Positions 42,292-52,485 are shown, counted from the first letter of the stretch. The stretch is 64,000 nucleotides of DNA from HyVt-477 sp965224605 (GCA_965224605.1 CBDCZP010000008.1:310001-374000); one strand, 5' to 3'. The notes: a model not told the origin generated them from the letters alone. Program-made: numbers and translations.

Positions 42292-44356
42292 ATGCTGTTT
42301 AGGATACCTTTTTCATTCTTACTCTTAATGCTTCTGTTGCATTGTGAAACTGCGTTCGGTTGGAAATTAGAAGCTGATAAAATAGTGGTGAGGAATACCA
42401 CGGGAGATATCTCCACTCATATTAATTTCAGGCAAACTTATGCAGCACCTCCTCTGGTTTTACTTTAGCAACTGATACTGGCTCAGATACTGCCGCGCTT
42501 CGTGTTACCAATGTGTCTACTACGGGCTTTGATGTATACACAGTCGAGCCTGACGGCAATGATGGGCCTCATGCACAGATGTCATCTGTGCCTTATATAG
42601 CGATCGAAGCGGGTAGTTATGAGTTTCCTGATGGTACAAAAATTGTAGCAGGTACTATCAATACGCAACAATTCCAATCACGGTTGATAGCGGGATCAGG
42701 TTGGAATACGGTGAGTTTAAGTGGCTTTAGTACGACACCTGTTATTTTAGGCCAAATTCAAACTAGAAATAATGAGAGAACTGACCTTGCTGTACCTAGT
42801 GCGGTTTCTCAGCCATGGATGACATCTGTTATTAGCAATGTAACCAGTGGTAGTTTTGATCTGGCTTTGGAGCGTTCTGAATTAACTACTGGCAGCCTCT
42901 TAACGAATGAAACGATTGCTTATCTTGCTATAGATAGTGGACTTAACGGGGGTAATCATTATTTCGCTGCTAAGAGTAGCTCTAAGGTTGAGTATGAAAG
43001 TATTCGTTCTAATGACTTTATTGCGGGTTGGGATAATTCTGCTACGGGATACACTATTAGTTTTTCTAAAAGTTACTCCAATCCTATTGTGGTTGCTAAT
43101 AAAAATGCCAGAGACGGGAGTGACGGTGGATGGCTAAGGCGCAGAAGCATTTCAGCAAGCAGCATAGCTATGGTGGTTGATGAGGATATCTCGACTGATT
43201 CTGAAAGAAGTCATACCACTGAAAGGGCCGGACTGTTACTTTTCTCTGAACCCTTTGATACAGAGTTCATCGATAGTGGCCAAGCAGAGATGATGATTAA
43301 TGAAGTGATGTATAAAGAGTCAGTAACCGGTGTGAGCAATGATGAATTTGTAGAGCTGTATGTCACACTTGCTGGCAACCTCAATGGTTTTGTTATTTCA
43401 GATCAAGATACTCATTTTTACAGGTTTCCATCACAGGTGGTCGCTGTGGGTGATTACGTCATTTATCATACAGGTACGGGTACAGATAATAGCTCAGGAG
43501 GTGTTCATCATTTTTATCAGGGTGTTACTACCATTTGGAACAATCCGAATGACGATATTACCTTACTCAAGCCTGTGAACGATGTCACTGCGTTGAGTGA
43601 TAATACGTATTTTAATGCGATTCCTTTTGACTATATGGCTTATGGAAGAAATAGTGTAGGAAGCAGTGTTGATGCGATTCCCATCAGTATGCTTGGGACT
43701 AGTGTTACGTGGTCTTATACTTTCGGGTCTGAATTGAAAAATGCGTCGGGTGGTCAGTCTATTGCTTTAACACCCAATGCAACCGATAACGATAATGCGG
43801 CATGTTGGGAACTCACCACCAGTGGAAATGCGAGTGATAATAGTTGTTCTGGGTATCTTGCCACTCAAGATACCAATGCAACGGCTTTCATTAATAGTCT
43901 ATCCAACAACAATAATTCTGTTCCTATCATCGTTTTATCGAAGACTGTAGTGACTATTTATGATCCTTATAATGGCGCTAGTAATCCTAAAGCTATTCCT
44001 GGAAGTGTTTTGGAGTATGTGGTTTTTGCTAGAAATGAAGGGGCTTTAGCGGCTGATATAATAGTATTAAAATAACCGATTTCATCCCTGCTAATACTAA
44101 GTTGTGTATGGCTGATACAGGAAATTGTAAAGTACCTTATTTCATAAATGGCACTCCCAATAGTGGGCTTACGCTGGCTGACACGCTTTATTCGGATGAT
44201 GGTGGCACAACTTATGCCTATTCGGCTTCGGAAGATGCTGAGGGAGCTGACTCAGTAGTCACTCATCTACAATCCTCAATGAATGGTGCTTTTTTAGCAA
44301 AGACAGGAGCGGTTGCTCCGAGTTTCGAGTTAAGGTTTAGGGTGGTTGTAGAGTAG
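42292..44356 (+). pseudogene. Lamin-tail/DUF11 cell-surface protein gene with two frameshifts
   Basis: Starts ATG 42292 with signal peptide (IPFSFLLLMLLLHCETAFG). After about 57 codons it runs into TAG at 42466; a one-base shift in the GGTTTTA tract continues it in the long frame to 44075. A second one-base shift in the TTAAAATAA tract continues it to 44356. Joined, it gives about 690 residues: an adhesin-like N-terminal repeat, a lamin-tail domain (MINEVMYKESVTGVSNDEFV) and a DUF11 domain (IPGSVLEYVVFARNEG). Both shifts are losses in homopolymers, so pseudogene, phase-variable gene and sequencing error all fit. Confidence 0.75.
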
Positions 44357-44365
44357 TGAGTAGCT

Positions 44366-44399
44366 CCTCAGGATCACAGCTTAAGCTGTGATCCTGAGG
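44366..44399. terminator. Perfect 34-bp palindrome between convergent genes
   Basis: CCTCAGGATCACAGCTT (44366-44382) followed without a gap by its exact reverse complement (44383-44399). It lies between the 3' ends of two convergent genes and could end transcription both ways, but T-runs are poor on each side. Confidence 0.6.
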
Positions 44400-44443
44400 T
44401 AATCAGATATTTCTGCTAAAGCAACACAGATCCCACTCGACCT

Positions 44444-47400
44444 CTACAGCAACACCTTCTCAATCCCGCCGCCTGTAGCTTGTTCTACAAATTTATTCTG
44501 CCAGCCTTCTCCGAGCAATTCATTCGCCATTTCAACCACTATGTAGTCGGTGTCGATGCCTGTGCTATCGGCATAGCGTGATAGACCTTGTTGACACGCC
44601 GGGCAGTTGGTGAGCATTTTTACGTTGCCATTGACCACGGCATCCGCTCCAGTATGTTGTTTGATGCCTTTGCGGATTTCTTCTTCTTTGCGGAAGCGTA
44701 ACTGGCTGGATATGTCGGGTCGGCTGACGGCGAATGTGCCGGCTTCGCCACAGCAGCGGTCAGACAATATCACTTCTGTTCCCATGAGTTCGGAGGTGAC
44801 TTGTATCGGTGAGGCGGTTTTTATAGGAGAGTGGCAGGGGTCGTGGTAGATGTATTGCTTGCCCGTTGCGCCATCTAGTTTGATGCCTTTTTCTAGCAGG
44901 TATTCATGAATGTCTAGTAAGCGACAGCCGGGGAATATTTTTTCAAACTCATATTTTAATAGCTGATCGAGGCAGGTTCCGCAGGACACGATGACAGTTT
45001 TGATTTCAAGATATTGCAGTGCATGGGCGATTCTATGAAACAGTACGCGGTTTTCTGTGGATATTTGTGTGCCTTTGCCGGTATCACCGGAGGCATTTTG
45101 TGGATAGCCACAGCATAGGTAGCCGGGCGGTAATACGGTGGTTGCTCCTGCTTCTTGAAGCATAGCGAGTGTTGCCATGCCGACTTGGCTGAACAGACGT
45201 TCTGAGCCACAGCCGGGGAAGTAGAAAACTGCATCGTCATTGCTGTTGCTGTTGTCATTATCGTTGTCGCCGTTACTCTTGTTAACGGGGTGAAAAATAG
45301 GTACTACTTTGCTATCTTCCAGACCTAATAACGCTCTGGTTGTCTTAGCGGGAACACTTTTGGGCAGTGGGTTTTTCACAAACTCAATGACGTATTCTTT
45401 AAGTGCAGGTTTACCGATGGTTGCAGCAGGTTTATCACCCTTTAACCAGCCTAGTTTTTTGAATATAGCATGACCTAAACGCTGCCCTTTATAGCCATAT
45501 TCAATCAGACCTTTACGCATAATATTAATAGTGCGTGGGTCTTTTACATTGAGGAATTGCATGGATACCCAGGTTATCGGATTGAATTTTTTCTTGCCAC
45601 GATTGCGCAAAATGTTTCTCATGCGTACTGTTACATCTCCAAAATCAATATTTACAGGACACGGGTTTAAACACTTATGGCACACCGTACAATGATCTGC
45701 GACATCGTTCATTTCTTCAAAATGGCGTAGTGAGATTCCACGCTGGGTTTGTTCCTCGTACATAAAGGCTTCAATCATTAAACCCGTTGCGAGGATTTTG
45801 TTTCGGGGTGAATACAGTAAATTAGCACGCGGAATATGGGTGTTGCAGACAGGTTTGCATTTGCCACAACGCAAGCAGTCTTTGATATCATCATTCAGCG
45901 CGCCAAGTGCTGTGTGTTCTAGCAGTAACGCTTCTCTTTCTACCAGCCTTAGTGACGGCGTATAGGCATCTTGCAAGCCTGAGCCAGGCATGAGTTTGCC
46001 GCGATTAAAGTGACCCTCAGGATCAATCTGTTCTTTGTATTTTGCGAAAGCCTGAGTGGTGCTTTCGTCTTGATATTGCATTTTAGTGAGACCAATTCCG
46101 TGTTCCCCTGAGATAACACCGTCCAGTGATAATGCTAGTTCCATGACATCATCGACGATGCTTTCGGCTTTGTGCATCATCTCGTAATCATTGGAGTTCA
46201 CGGGGATATTGGTATGCACATTGCCATCGCCCGCATGCATGTGTAGCGCGACAAACAAGCGGCTAGACAACACTTTTTTATGGATACTGGTGATCTTGTC
46301 GCATAGCGGTGTCATGCCGCGACCGGTAAACATTTCATTAACGGGTTTGCGGATTTCCTGATGATAAGAAACCCGTAGATCACGGCGCAATAGCAGGTTA
46401 ATTAATTTGTCACCGTCTCTGATGGCTTTAATCGTATCTTGATCTAGCAGCTCTTCAAATTGTTCTGCTGGCACATCGAGGTTTTCCAAGAAAGTCTGCC
46501 AGCGAGTTTTGACTTGTTTTAAGTGTGAACTAGCGGCATCTATTTTTGCCTGTAGCAACGCATCATTTTCGGTACTAGGTTCGTAGTCTGGCAGGTTACG
46601 CAACTCAGGCATATCGCCTTGCAATGTTTCTAGTAATTGTTCTATCAGTCTGAGTTTATTTTCAATGGATAGACGAATGTTAATGCGTTCAATACCTTCG
46701 CTATATGTCGCGAGGTTATGCAGAGGAATAACCACATCTTCGTTGATTTTAAAAGCATTGGTGTGTGCTGCAATGGCAGCTGTTCGCGCCCGATCCAACC
46801 AAAACTGACGACGTGCTTCAGGACTAATGGCAACAAAGCCTTCTGCCTGGCGGGCTTGAGCCAAACGCACCACCTCAGTGGTTGCGTTGGCGACTTGTTG
46901 CTCATCATCCCCCACAATATCCGCTATTAGCACCATTTTAGGTAATGAACCCCGTGAGCTTTTCGGCGTGTAGTTGACGGCTTTTACATAGCGTTCATCC
47001 AAATGCTCCAAGCCAGAAAGTAAAACATCAAGGTTGCCATCCAGATAGTCTTTTATTTCCACAATGGCAGGCACGGCCTCATGCAAATCAGTACCGTAGA
47101 ACTCCATACAGACCGTGCGCACTTTTTCGGGCATCCGATGCAAGATAAATTCAGCCGATGTAATAAGACCGTCACAACCTTCTTTTTGAATGCCGGGTAA
47201 GCCCCCTAGAAACTTATCAGTAACATCCTTCCCCAAGCCTTCTTTACGGAAAAACTGCCCTGCAAAAGACATGATTTCTGGCTCACCATTGACGGTCTTT
47301 CCATCTGCCTTGAAACGGGTCACTTCAAAGGTTACTTTATCTTGTTCGTGAATCTTGCCCAGATTATGATCTAAACGCTTCACCTCAAGCCACTCTGCAT

Positions 47401-48316
47401 CAGGTGTCACCATTTTCCATGAAAGCAGATTGTCCAGTGTGGTTCCCCATAGCACGGCCTTCTTGCCGCCTGCATTCATGGAAACATTACCACCGATAGT
47501 GGATGCATCTTGCGAGGTAGGGTCTACGGCAAAAACTAAGCCATGTTGTTCTGCCAGCTCTGATACACGTTTGGTAACCACTCCGGCACTACAGCAAACT
47601 ACGGGTACTTGCTTACCCTCTACTACATCTTTCCTATACTCAACTTCAGAAATAAATTCTAACTTCTCAGTATTGATAACGACAGATTTAGCATGCAGAG
47701 GAATTGCACCTCCGGTATAGCCTGTACCACCACCACGCGGAATAACCGTTAGACCTAGCTGGATGCTAACCTCAACTAAAGCTGCAATTTCTTCTTCTGT
47801 ATCAGGAGTGAGTACTACAAAGGGTAATTCAACACGCCAGTCTGTTGCATCGGTTACGTGCGAGACACGCGACAAGCCGTCAAAGCAAACATTGTCCTTA
47901 GCCGTTATTTTTGAAAAAGCTTTACGTGCTTTGCGACGAAGTTCTTTATAGGGAGGAAACCATGCCGCAAACTTCGCCACTGACTGATCAATAATATCAA
48001 TCAGTTCAAGTGTTAAGTCGTTGCCATCTGCCCGGCTTCTTATGCGCTCGACACGCTCTTGCATCGTACCAATCAATGACAATAATCGCCTTTGATTGCT
48101 CAGTAAATCATCCTGAATATAAGGATTGCGTTTCACTATCCACATATCACCGAGCATCTCCAGCAACATGTGTGCTGAAAGTCCTGTACTACGTCTGTTA
48201 CGTAACTGTTCGAGGATTTCCCATGCCCGTTCACTCAACAAGCGCAGTACGATTTCTCGATCAGAGAAAGATGTATAGTTATAGGGAATTTCCCGAATGG
48301 GTGGTTTAAGGCTCAT
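44444..48316 (-). CDS. DUF3683 FAD/Fe-S oxidoreductase (D-lactate dehydrogenase-like)
   Basis: Very large 1290-residue fused enzyme. Order: N-terminal DUF3683 (IREIPYNYTSFSDREIVLRL), FAD-binding PCMH domain (IPRGGGTGYTGGAIPL, STIGGNVSMNAGG), FAD-oxidase C-terminal domain (HMHAGDGNVHTNIPV, SLDGVISGEHGIGLTK), two 4Fe-4S motifs (CLRCGKCKPVC and CTVCHKCLNPCPVN), and two CCG domains (FYFPGCGS..CCGYP and YHDPCHSP..RCCGEAG). It should oxidise a 2-hydroxyacid such as D-lactate or D-2-hydroxyglutarate and pass electrons to quinone. ATG 48316 is preferred to a TTG 18 bases upstream. Confidence 0.88.
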   Translation of the reverse strand: MSLKPPIREIPYNYTSFSDREIVLRLLSERAWEILEQLRNRRSTGLSAHMLLEMLGDMWIVKRNPYIQDDLLSNQRRLLSLIGTMQERVERIRSRADGNDLTLELIDIIDQSVAKFAAWFPPYKELRRKARKAFSKITAKDNVCFDGLSRVSHVTDATDWRVELPFVVLTPDTEEEIAALVEVSIQLGLTVIPRGGGTGYTGGAIPLHAKSVVINTEKLEFISEVEYRKDVVEGKQVPVVCCSAGVVTKRVSELAEQHGLVFAVDPTSQDASTIGGNVSMNAGGKKAVLWGTTLDNLLSWKMVTPDAEWLEVKRLDHNLGKIHEQDKVTFEVTRFKADGKTVNGEPEIMSFAGQFFRKEGLGKDVTDKFLGGLPGIQKEGCDGLITSAEFILHRMPEKVRTVCMEFYGTDLHEAVPAIVEIKDYLDGNLDVLLSGLEHLDERYVKAVNYTPKSSRGSLPKMVLIADIVGDDEQQVANATTEVVRLAQARQAEGFVAISPEARRQFWLDRARTAAIAAHTNAFKINEDVVIPLHNLATYSEGIERINIRLSIENKLRLIEQLLETLQGDMPELRNLPDYEPSTENDALLQAKIDAASSHLKQVKTRWQTFLENLDVPAEQFEELLDQDTIKAIRDGDKLINLLLRRDLRVSYHQEIRKPVNEMFTGRGMTPLCDKITSIHKKVLSSRLFVALHMHAGDGNVHTNIPVNSNDYEMMHKAESIVDDVMELALSLDGVISGEHGIGLTKMQYQDESTTQAFAKYKEQIDPEGHFNRGKLMPGSGLQDAYTPSLRLVEREALLLEHTALGALNDDIKDCLRCGKCKPVCNTHIPRANLLYSPRNKILATGLMIEAFMYEEQTQRGISLRHFEEMNDVADHCTVCHKCLNPCPVNIDFGDVTVRMRNILRNRGKKKFNPITWVSMQFLNVKDPRTINIMRKGLIEYGYKGQRLGHAIFKKLGWLKGDKPAATIGKPALKEYVIEFVKNPLPKSVPAKTTRALLGLEDSKVVPIFHPVNKSNGDNDNDNSNSNDDAVFYFPGCGSERLFSQVGMATLAMLQEAGATTVLPPGYLCCGYPQNASGDTGKGTQISTENRVLFHRIAHALQYLEIKTVIVSCGTCLDQLLKYEFEKIFPGCRLLDIHEYLLEKGIKLDGATGKQYIYHDPCHSPIKTASPIQVTSELMGTEVILSDRCCGEAGTFAVSRPDISSQLRFRKEEEIRKGIKQHTGADAVVNGNVKMLTNCPACQQGLSRYADSTGIDTDYIVVEMANELLGEGWQNKFVEQATGGGIEKVLL

Positions 48317-48396
48317 GGGTGTTATGCAGTGCAATCAAGAGAAGTCCGCATTGTATTCTTCTGGCTCAAACTTGCAAATATAGCGGCTATTCGTGG

Positions 48397-49779
48397 TTAT
48401 TTTGGCTCTGAGAATGGAATATCTGTTTGATGAGGTATCGAATCTGGATTACCCATCGCCTCCTGCATTCTATCTATAGGATTACCACTAACTAAATAGT
48501 CCCGAAATTCCGCCGAAATGCGATCATCGTTGGCGACATTTTGCCAAAAACCCTTAACTGCCTCTCTTACAACACCGAAGGTCTTTTCGTTAATATTAAA
48601 AGCTCGTGGCTTCATAGGCGTAAAAGAATAGGGTGTCACTTCACCATTACTCTTTGGTGCAAAACCCATGGAACACATATCATAAACCGGTAACAATCTA
48701 AAAACTCCACCTTCTATAGAAAAACTTAAGTTCCCTAAATGCATGTCCGTATTATTAATTAATCGACCAAAGCTCCAAAGGACTTCCACGTCATAAACAT
48801 TGAAATCCCCTACTAGGTCTTTTTGATTAAGCGCACTCACTACTTCAATCCAGTTGCTACCAAGGCCTGTAAACTCAGCATCAATAGAGTGCAGTGAAAC
48901 CATAGATGTACGTCCATACTCCCCTTGTCGATCAAATCGTTTAGACTCTAAAAACAGTCGGTCATCTTTTTCTATAAGCCGAGTTTCTGCTGCTGGAAGA
49001 TCTAGACTATGAATGGCTTCCGTTGCATAAAACTCCGTAATCAAAATATCACGCCAACGTCTTGCAATATCGGTATCTCCACGAGGAGAAAACTTGACGA
49101 TGACATGTGCAGAAAGACTCCCACAGTAGGTTGTAAACTTAGGCTGCTCCCCTCCCGCCGAGGAACCGGGAATCACACCGTTCATTACACTATCTGCGAG
49201 ATTAGGATAGTCCTTCTCAGTTGTTACTTCGGGCTTGCGCCTAACACGTAAAAATGCCTGTTGTCCAAATCTAAAATTTCCTGGCAGATCATCCCCATTA
49301 GAAACAAGATAACGGCCAATATGACTACTACCCCATCGCCGAGGATCACTAGGAAAGTCCGCTGATTGAGTAGATATTTCTGCCGCAATTTGTCGCCCAA
49401 GAAAACCTTGAGGGGCTAGATCACTAAGAAAAAAAGGCAAATCATCATAGAGACCATTGCCCTTCTCTCCTAACAAAACTGAAGGTATCCCTGTAATAGG
49501 TTCCACAAAAAAACCACCGTAGGCCAAAGGGCGAATGATTGCTACAAGGTTCTTATTGCCATGCACATCAACCATGACTAGAGGCAGCTCATCATCGCCA
49601 CCAAAAGCATTACGAGTTAGCGCATACTTCGGGGTTCTACCCTCTTTTAATTGAATAACTTCTTTGCCCATTTCTTTTAATTCACGCGCAACAGTACGTT
49701 GATTTTTCCCTGTTACATCTTGAATTTCTTTTGACGAAGCAATAGTTTTTTGCAAATACTCTCTAATCGGTATCGCCAT
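48397..49779 (-). CDS. yjjJ: HipA-like kinase YjjJ with fused DNA-binding domain
   Basis: 460 residues from ATG 49779 (AAGGAAAT ahead). Residues 1-60 form a helix-turn-helix (SKEIQDVTGKNQRTVARELK), then a HipA-type kinase: SSAGGEQPKFTTYCG loop, IVKFSPRGD Lys, catalytic NNTDMHLGNLSFS and metal-binding VYDMCSMGFAPKS. HipA kinases phosphorylate glutamyl-tRNA synthetase or similar targets; YjjJ has been described as a toxin in Escherichia coli. No separate HipB is next to it, so the N-terminal domain probably provides DNA binding and self-repression. Two pairs of TGTCTAG lie around its promoter. Confidence 0.85.
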   Translation of the reverse strand: MAIPIREYLQKTIASSKEIQDVTGKNQRTVARELKEMGKEVIQLKEGRTPKYALTRNAFGGDDELPLVMVDVHGNKNLVAIIRPLAYGGFFVEPITGIPSVLLGEKGNGLYDDLPFFLSDLAPQGFLGRQIAAEISTQSADFPSDPRRWGSSHIGRYLVSNGDDLPGNFRFGQQAFLRVRRKPEVTTEKDYPNLADSVMNGVIPGSSAGGEQPKFTTYCGSLSAHVIVKFSPRGDTDIARRWRDILITEFYATEAIHSLDLPAAETRLIEKDDRLFLESKRFDRQGEYGRTSMVSLHSIDAEFTGLGSNWIEVVSALNQKDLVGDFNVYDVEVLWSFGRLINNTDMHLGNLSFSIEGGVFRLLPVYDMCSMGFAPKSNGEVTPYSFTPMKPRAFNINEKTFGVVREAVKGFWQNVANDDRISAEFRDYLVSGNPIDRMQEAMGNPDSIPHQTDIPFSEPK

Positions 49780-49795
49780 GGATATTTCCTTACAA

Positions 49796-49903
49796 TGTCT
49801 AGAGTTTTGTCTAGCTTTAAACACCTTTACTATACATATAGTGTATTTTATATCAAACTGTTATCTGCACATTCCACCCATCTATGTCTAGCATAATGTC
49901 TAG
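49796..49903 (-). promoter_or_regulatory. yjjJ promoter with two paired TGTCTAG operators
   Basis: TGTCTAG occurs at 49796, 49808, 49885 and 49897 (plus-strand reading): two direct-repeat pairs, each with 12-base periodicity, starts 89 bases apart. Between them, on the minus strand, TTGATA (49851-49856) and TATAGT (49829-49834) are separated by 16 bases. The near pair covers the start of the mRNA leader; the far pair lies about 30 bases upstream of -35. Confidence 0.7.
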
Positions 49904-49988
49904 AATACTTCCTGACGATTATAAATCTATATTATTGATGTAGAGAATTGGAAGAACAAGCTTCATCATCTGGCTTAGTTTGATAAGC

Positions 49989-50402
49989 TTACAAGGATAT
50001 CTCAGCAAAATAGAAAACTTGATTAATTGATGTGACTAGTTTCATTGTTGTCGCCTTAATAGCGTTTTCTGGCAACTGTATTTCCCAATGTTTATTGTCA
50101 TTACTCTTAAGCATCCCTTTAGGTTCATCATCACCAATCGCTAATGTCGCTCCCTCAAGAGCTTCATTTGAGGTAAGTAATAATTTCCCAGAACCTACTG
50201 CTTTCAGCTGTAGCTCAAGGCCACCTTTTTGCAGGGTGCATGAGTTCGTTTGTAAATTACAGCCATCTACCAAGGTAAGACGACCTGCTTTTTCTGCCAT
50301 GGCTACCTTTTGTTGCGCTACATCGTAGTAGTCGGCAGCTATGTATCCACCTATTAACAGGAAGGGGGCTACGATTAATGCAAGCCTCTGGTGTTTATTC
50401 AT
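49989..50402 (-). CDS. Uncharacterised membrane-anchored protein
   Basis: 137 residues. One N-terminal helix (LALIVAPFLLIGGYIAADYY) anchors a periplasmic domain with two Cys (GCNLQTNSCTLQ) that may pair, followed by a beta-rich Ig-like fold (KLLLTSNEALEGATL, HWEIQLPENA). Family not recognised, though such small anchored proteins are widespread in gammaproteobacteria. It stands downstream of the symporter, after that gene's terminator. Confidence 0.7.
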   Translation of the reverse strand: MNKHQRLALIVAPFLLIGGYIAADYYDVAQQKVAMAEKAGRLTLVDGCNLQTNSCTLQKGGLELQLKAVGSGKLLLTSNEALEGATLAIGDDEPKGMLKSNDNKHWEIQLPENAIKATTMKLVTSINQVFYFAEISL

Positions 50403-50424
50403 ATTTTATTTTTCAAAATGGATT

Positions 50425-50459
50425 AAAAAAGGCTCCTTATCTTATATAACAAGGAGCCT
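50425..50459 (-). terminator. Intrinsic terminator of the symporter operon
   Basis: On the minus strand AGGCTCCTT, 12-base loop, AAGGAGCCT then six T. It begins about 27 bases after the symporter stop. Confidence 0.85.
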
Positions 50460-50485
50460 CCATTTTACTGCATTAGCCATAAAGT

Positions 50486-52222
50486 TTAATGACTGGTTGC
50501 CGTTCCCGAGCCTCGTGGCACACGTATATCTTCAACCATATGCTGAATGTGCTCTGGAGGACGTTCACTACTTAAGCTAGTAATCAACATCGCGACTGCG
50601 AAGTTAACCAACGCACCCACTGAGCCAAAGGCTTTAGGGTCTATTCCCATGAACCAGTTTTTCTCCATGCCACCGAGGAACTCAGTTCCTTTGATAAACA
50701 TAATGCCGTGGTGCTGGAATACATACAGTAGTGTTACGCCAATACCCGCTAACATTCCGGCGATTGCAGCTTTAGCTGTAACGCGCTTGGAGAAGATGCC
50801 CATCATCAATGCAGGGAAGATAGAAGAGGCAGCCAAGCCAAAGGCCAAGGCGACCGTGCCCGCGGCAAACCCCGGCGGATTCAGCCCAAGGTAACCGGCC
50901 ACCAGCACCGCTATCGTCATCACTATTCTACTAGAGAGTAGCTCTGTCTTCTCCGATATTCCTGGCGTAAAGATTCCTTTCATTAAGTCATGCGAGATGG
51001 AGGAAGATATCGCCAAGAGCAGTCCTGCTGCTGTTGATAGTGCAGCTGCTAATCCACCTGCTGCGACTAGTGCAATGACCCAGTTAGGTAGTTTGGCGAT
51101 TTCAGGATTCGCAAGAACCATAATATCGCGATCTACTTTCACCATTTCATTGGTATCTTTATTTGAGCTGTATTGGATTTTTCCATCGCCATTTTTATCT
51201 TCATACTTTAACAAGCCTGTTTTTTCCCAGTTTTTAAACCAGTCAGGACGTTGTTCGTAAGTTAGATTCCCACCATCAGCAGGCTGAAGCGTATTGATCA
51301 GGTTCAATCTAGCCATTGCACCTACTGCTGGTGCTACTGTGTAAAGTAAAGCGATAAAGACTAACGCCCAACCCGCAGAAGAACGCGCGGCTTTTACCGA
51401 AGAAACGGTGAAGAAACGCATGATAACGTGAGGTAACCCTGCTGTTCCGATCATTAGCGATAAGGTATATGCAAACATATTAAGCGTGCTACCGAGCTTC
51501 GCCGTGGTGTATTCTTTAAAGCCAAGATCAGTAACAATCAGATCTAGCTTATCCAGCAAATACATGTCGGAACCATCTATCATCTTACTGCCTAGTCCAA
51601 TTTGTGGAATAGGGTTGCCGGTTAATTGCAAAGAGATAAATACGGCTGGAACGGTATACGCAAAGATTAATACGCAGTATTGCGCGATTTGCGTGTAGGT
51701 AATACCTTTCATGCCACCTAGCACGGCATAGACCCATACGACAAACATGCCTATACCAAGGCCTTGTGCAAAGGGTAGCTCAAGAAAACGCGAGAACGCT
51801 ACGCCTACGCCTTTCATCTGACCGATAATGTAAGTCAGTGAAGCGATAATCAAACAGGCTACGGCTACCATTCTGGCTGTCTTTGAGTAAAAACGATCAC
51901 CAATAAATTCGGGTACAGTGAACTTGCCGTACTTACGAAGATAAGGTGCAAGTAGCATGGCTAACAGTACATAGCCGCCTGTCCAGCCCATCAAGAAAAC
52001 TGAGCCACCATAACCAAGAAAGGCGATAAGTCCCGCCATGGAGATAAATGACGCAGCACTCATCCAGTCAGCAGCCGTTGCCATTCCGTTTAGGACGGGG
52101 TGGATACCTTTGTTTGCTACATAGAATTCACTTGTTGTCGATGCACGCGCCCACCAAGCTATAGCGAAGTACATCGCAAAAGTACCAAAAACAACAATAT
52201 AAGTTAAGGTTGTTAAATCCAT
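50486..52222 (-). CDS. Sodium/solute (acetate-type) symporter
   Basis: Sodium:solute symporter of 578 residues with about 13 membrane helices. FYVANKGIHPVLNGMATAAD then WMSAASFISMAGLIAFLGYG and GMKGITYTQIAQY are family hallmarks. Presence of a DUF4212 small partner gene directly upstream places it in the acetate/monocarboxylate-like subgroup found in Vibrio and Pseudomonas. Unlike ActP it carries a long insertion (near residues 300-370) with Asp/Asn-rich KYEDKNGDGKIQYSS, which resembles an EF-hand-like calcium loop. It is co-transcribed with the upstream gene. Confidence 0.9.
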   Translation of the reverse strand: MDLTTLTYIVVFGTFAMYFAIAWWARASTTSEFYVANKGIHPVLNGMATAADWMSAASFISMAGLIAFLGYGGSVFLMGWTGGYVLLAMLLAPYLRKYGKFTVPEFIGDRFYSKTARMVAVACLIIASLTYIIGQMKGVGVAFSRFLELPFAQGLGIGMFVVWVYAVLGGMKGITYTQIAQYCVLIFAYTVPAVFISLQLTGNPIPQIGLGSKMIDGSDMYLLDKLDLIVTDLGFKEYTTAKLGSTLNMFAYTLSLMIGTAGLPHVIMRFFTVSSVKAARSSAGWALVFIALLYTVAPAVGAMARLNLINTLQPADGGNLTYEQRPDWFKNWEKTGLLKYEDKNGDGKIQYSSNKDTNEMVKVDRDIMVLANPEIAKLPNWVIALVAAGGLAAALSTAAGLLLAISSSISHDLMKGIFTPGISEKTELLSSRIVMTIAVLVAGYLGLNPPGFAAGTVALAFGLAASSIFPALMMGIFSKRVTAKAAIAGMLAGIGVTLLYVFQHHGIMFIKGTEFLGGMEKNWFMGIDPKAFGSVGALVNFAVAMLITSLSSERPPEHIQHMVEDIRVPRGSGTATSH

Positions 52223-52233
52223 TTCTATTCTCC

Positions 52234-52485
52234 TTATTCTTCGTGGAAGTCGTATTTACGATCCAGCTTATTCATTCGCCATGAATAAAAGAAGATCAAA
52301 ATAACAAAGGTATAAATAGAACCTTGCTGGGCAAACCAGAATCCAAGCTTGTAGCCGCCTATTCTGAATTCGTTGAGCTGATCGACAAGAAGAATGCCGA
52401 AAAGAAATGAGACAATAAACCAGATCGCCAGACAAAATGCCATCAGCTTCAAGTTCGCTTGCCAATAAGAGTTATGAGCACTCAT
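52234..52485 (-). CDS. DUF4212 symporter small subunit
   Basis: 83 residues with two helices; SYWQANLKLMAFCLAIWFIV, FGFILLVDQLN-type and FWFAQQGSIYTFVILIFFY segments are standard for the DUF4212 partner of sodium:solute symporters. It lies 11 bases upstream of the symporter gene. GGAGGA precedes the ATG. Confidence 0.93.
   Translation of the reverse strand: MSAHNSYWQANLKLMAFCLAIWFIVSFLFGILLVDQLNEFRIGGYKLGFWFAQQGSIYTFVILIFFYSWRMNKLDRKYDFHEE

Noticed and set aside
42456..42468. Programmed ribosomal frameshift in the surface protein gene
   Set aside because: GGTTTTA is not an X-XXY-YYZ slippery heptamer with a clear downstream structure, and a second shift in the same gene makes damage or error likelier.
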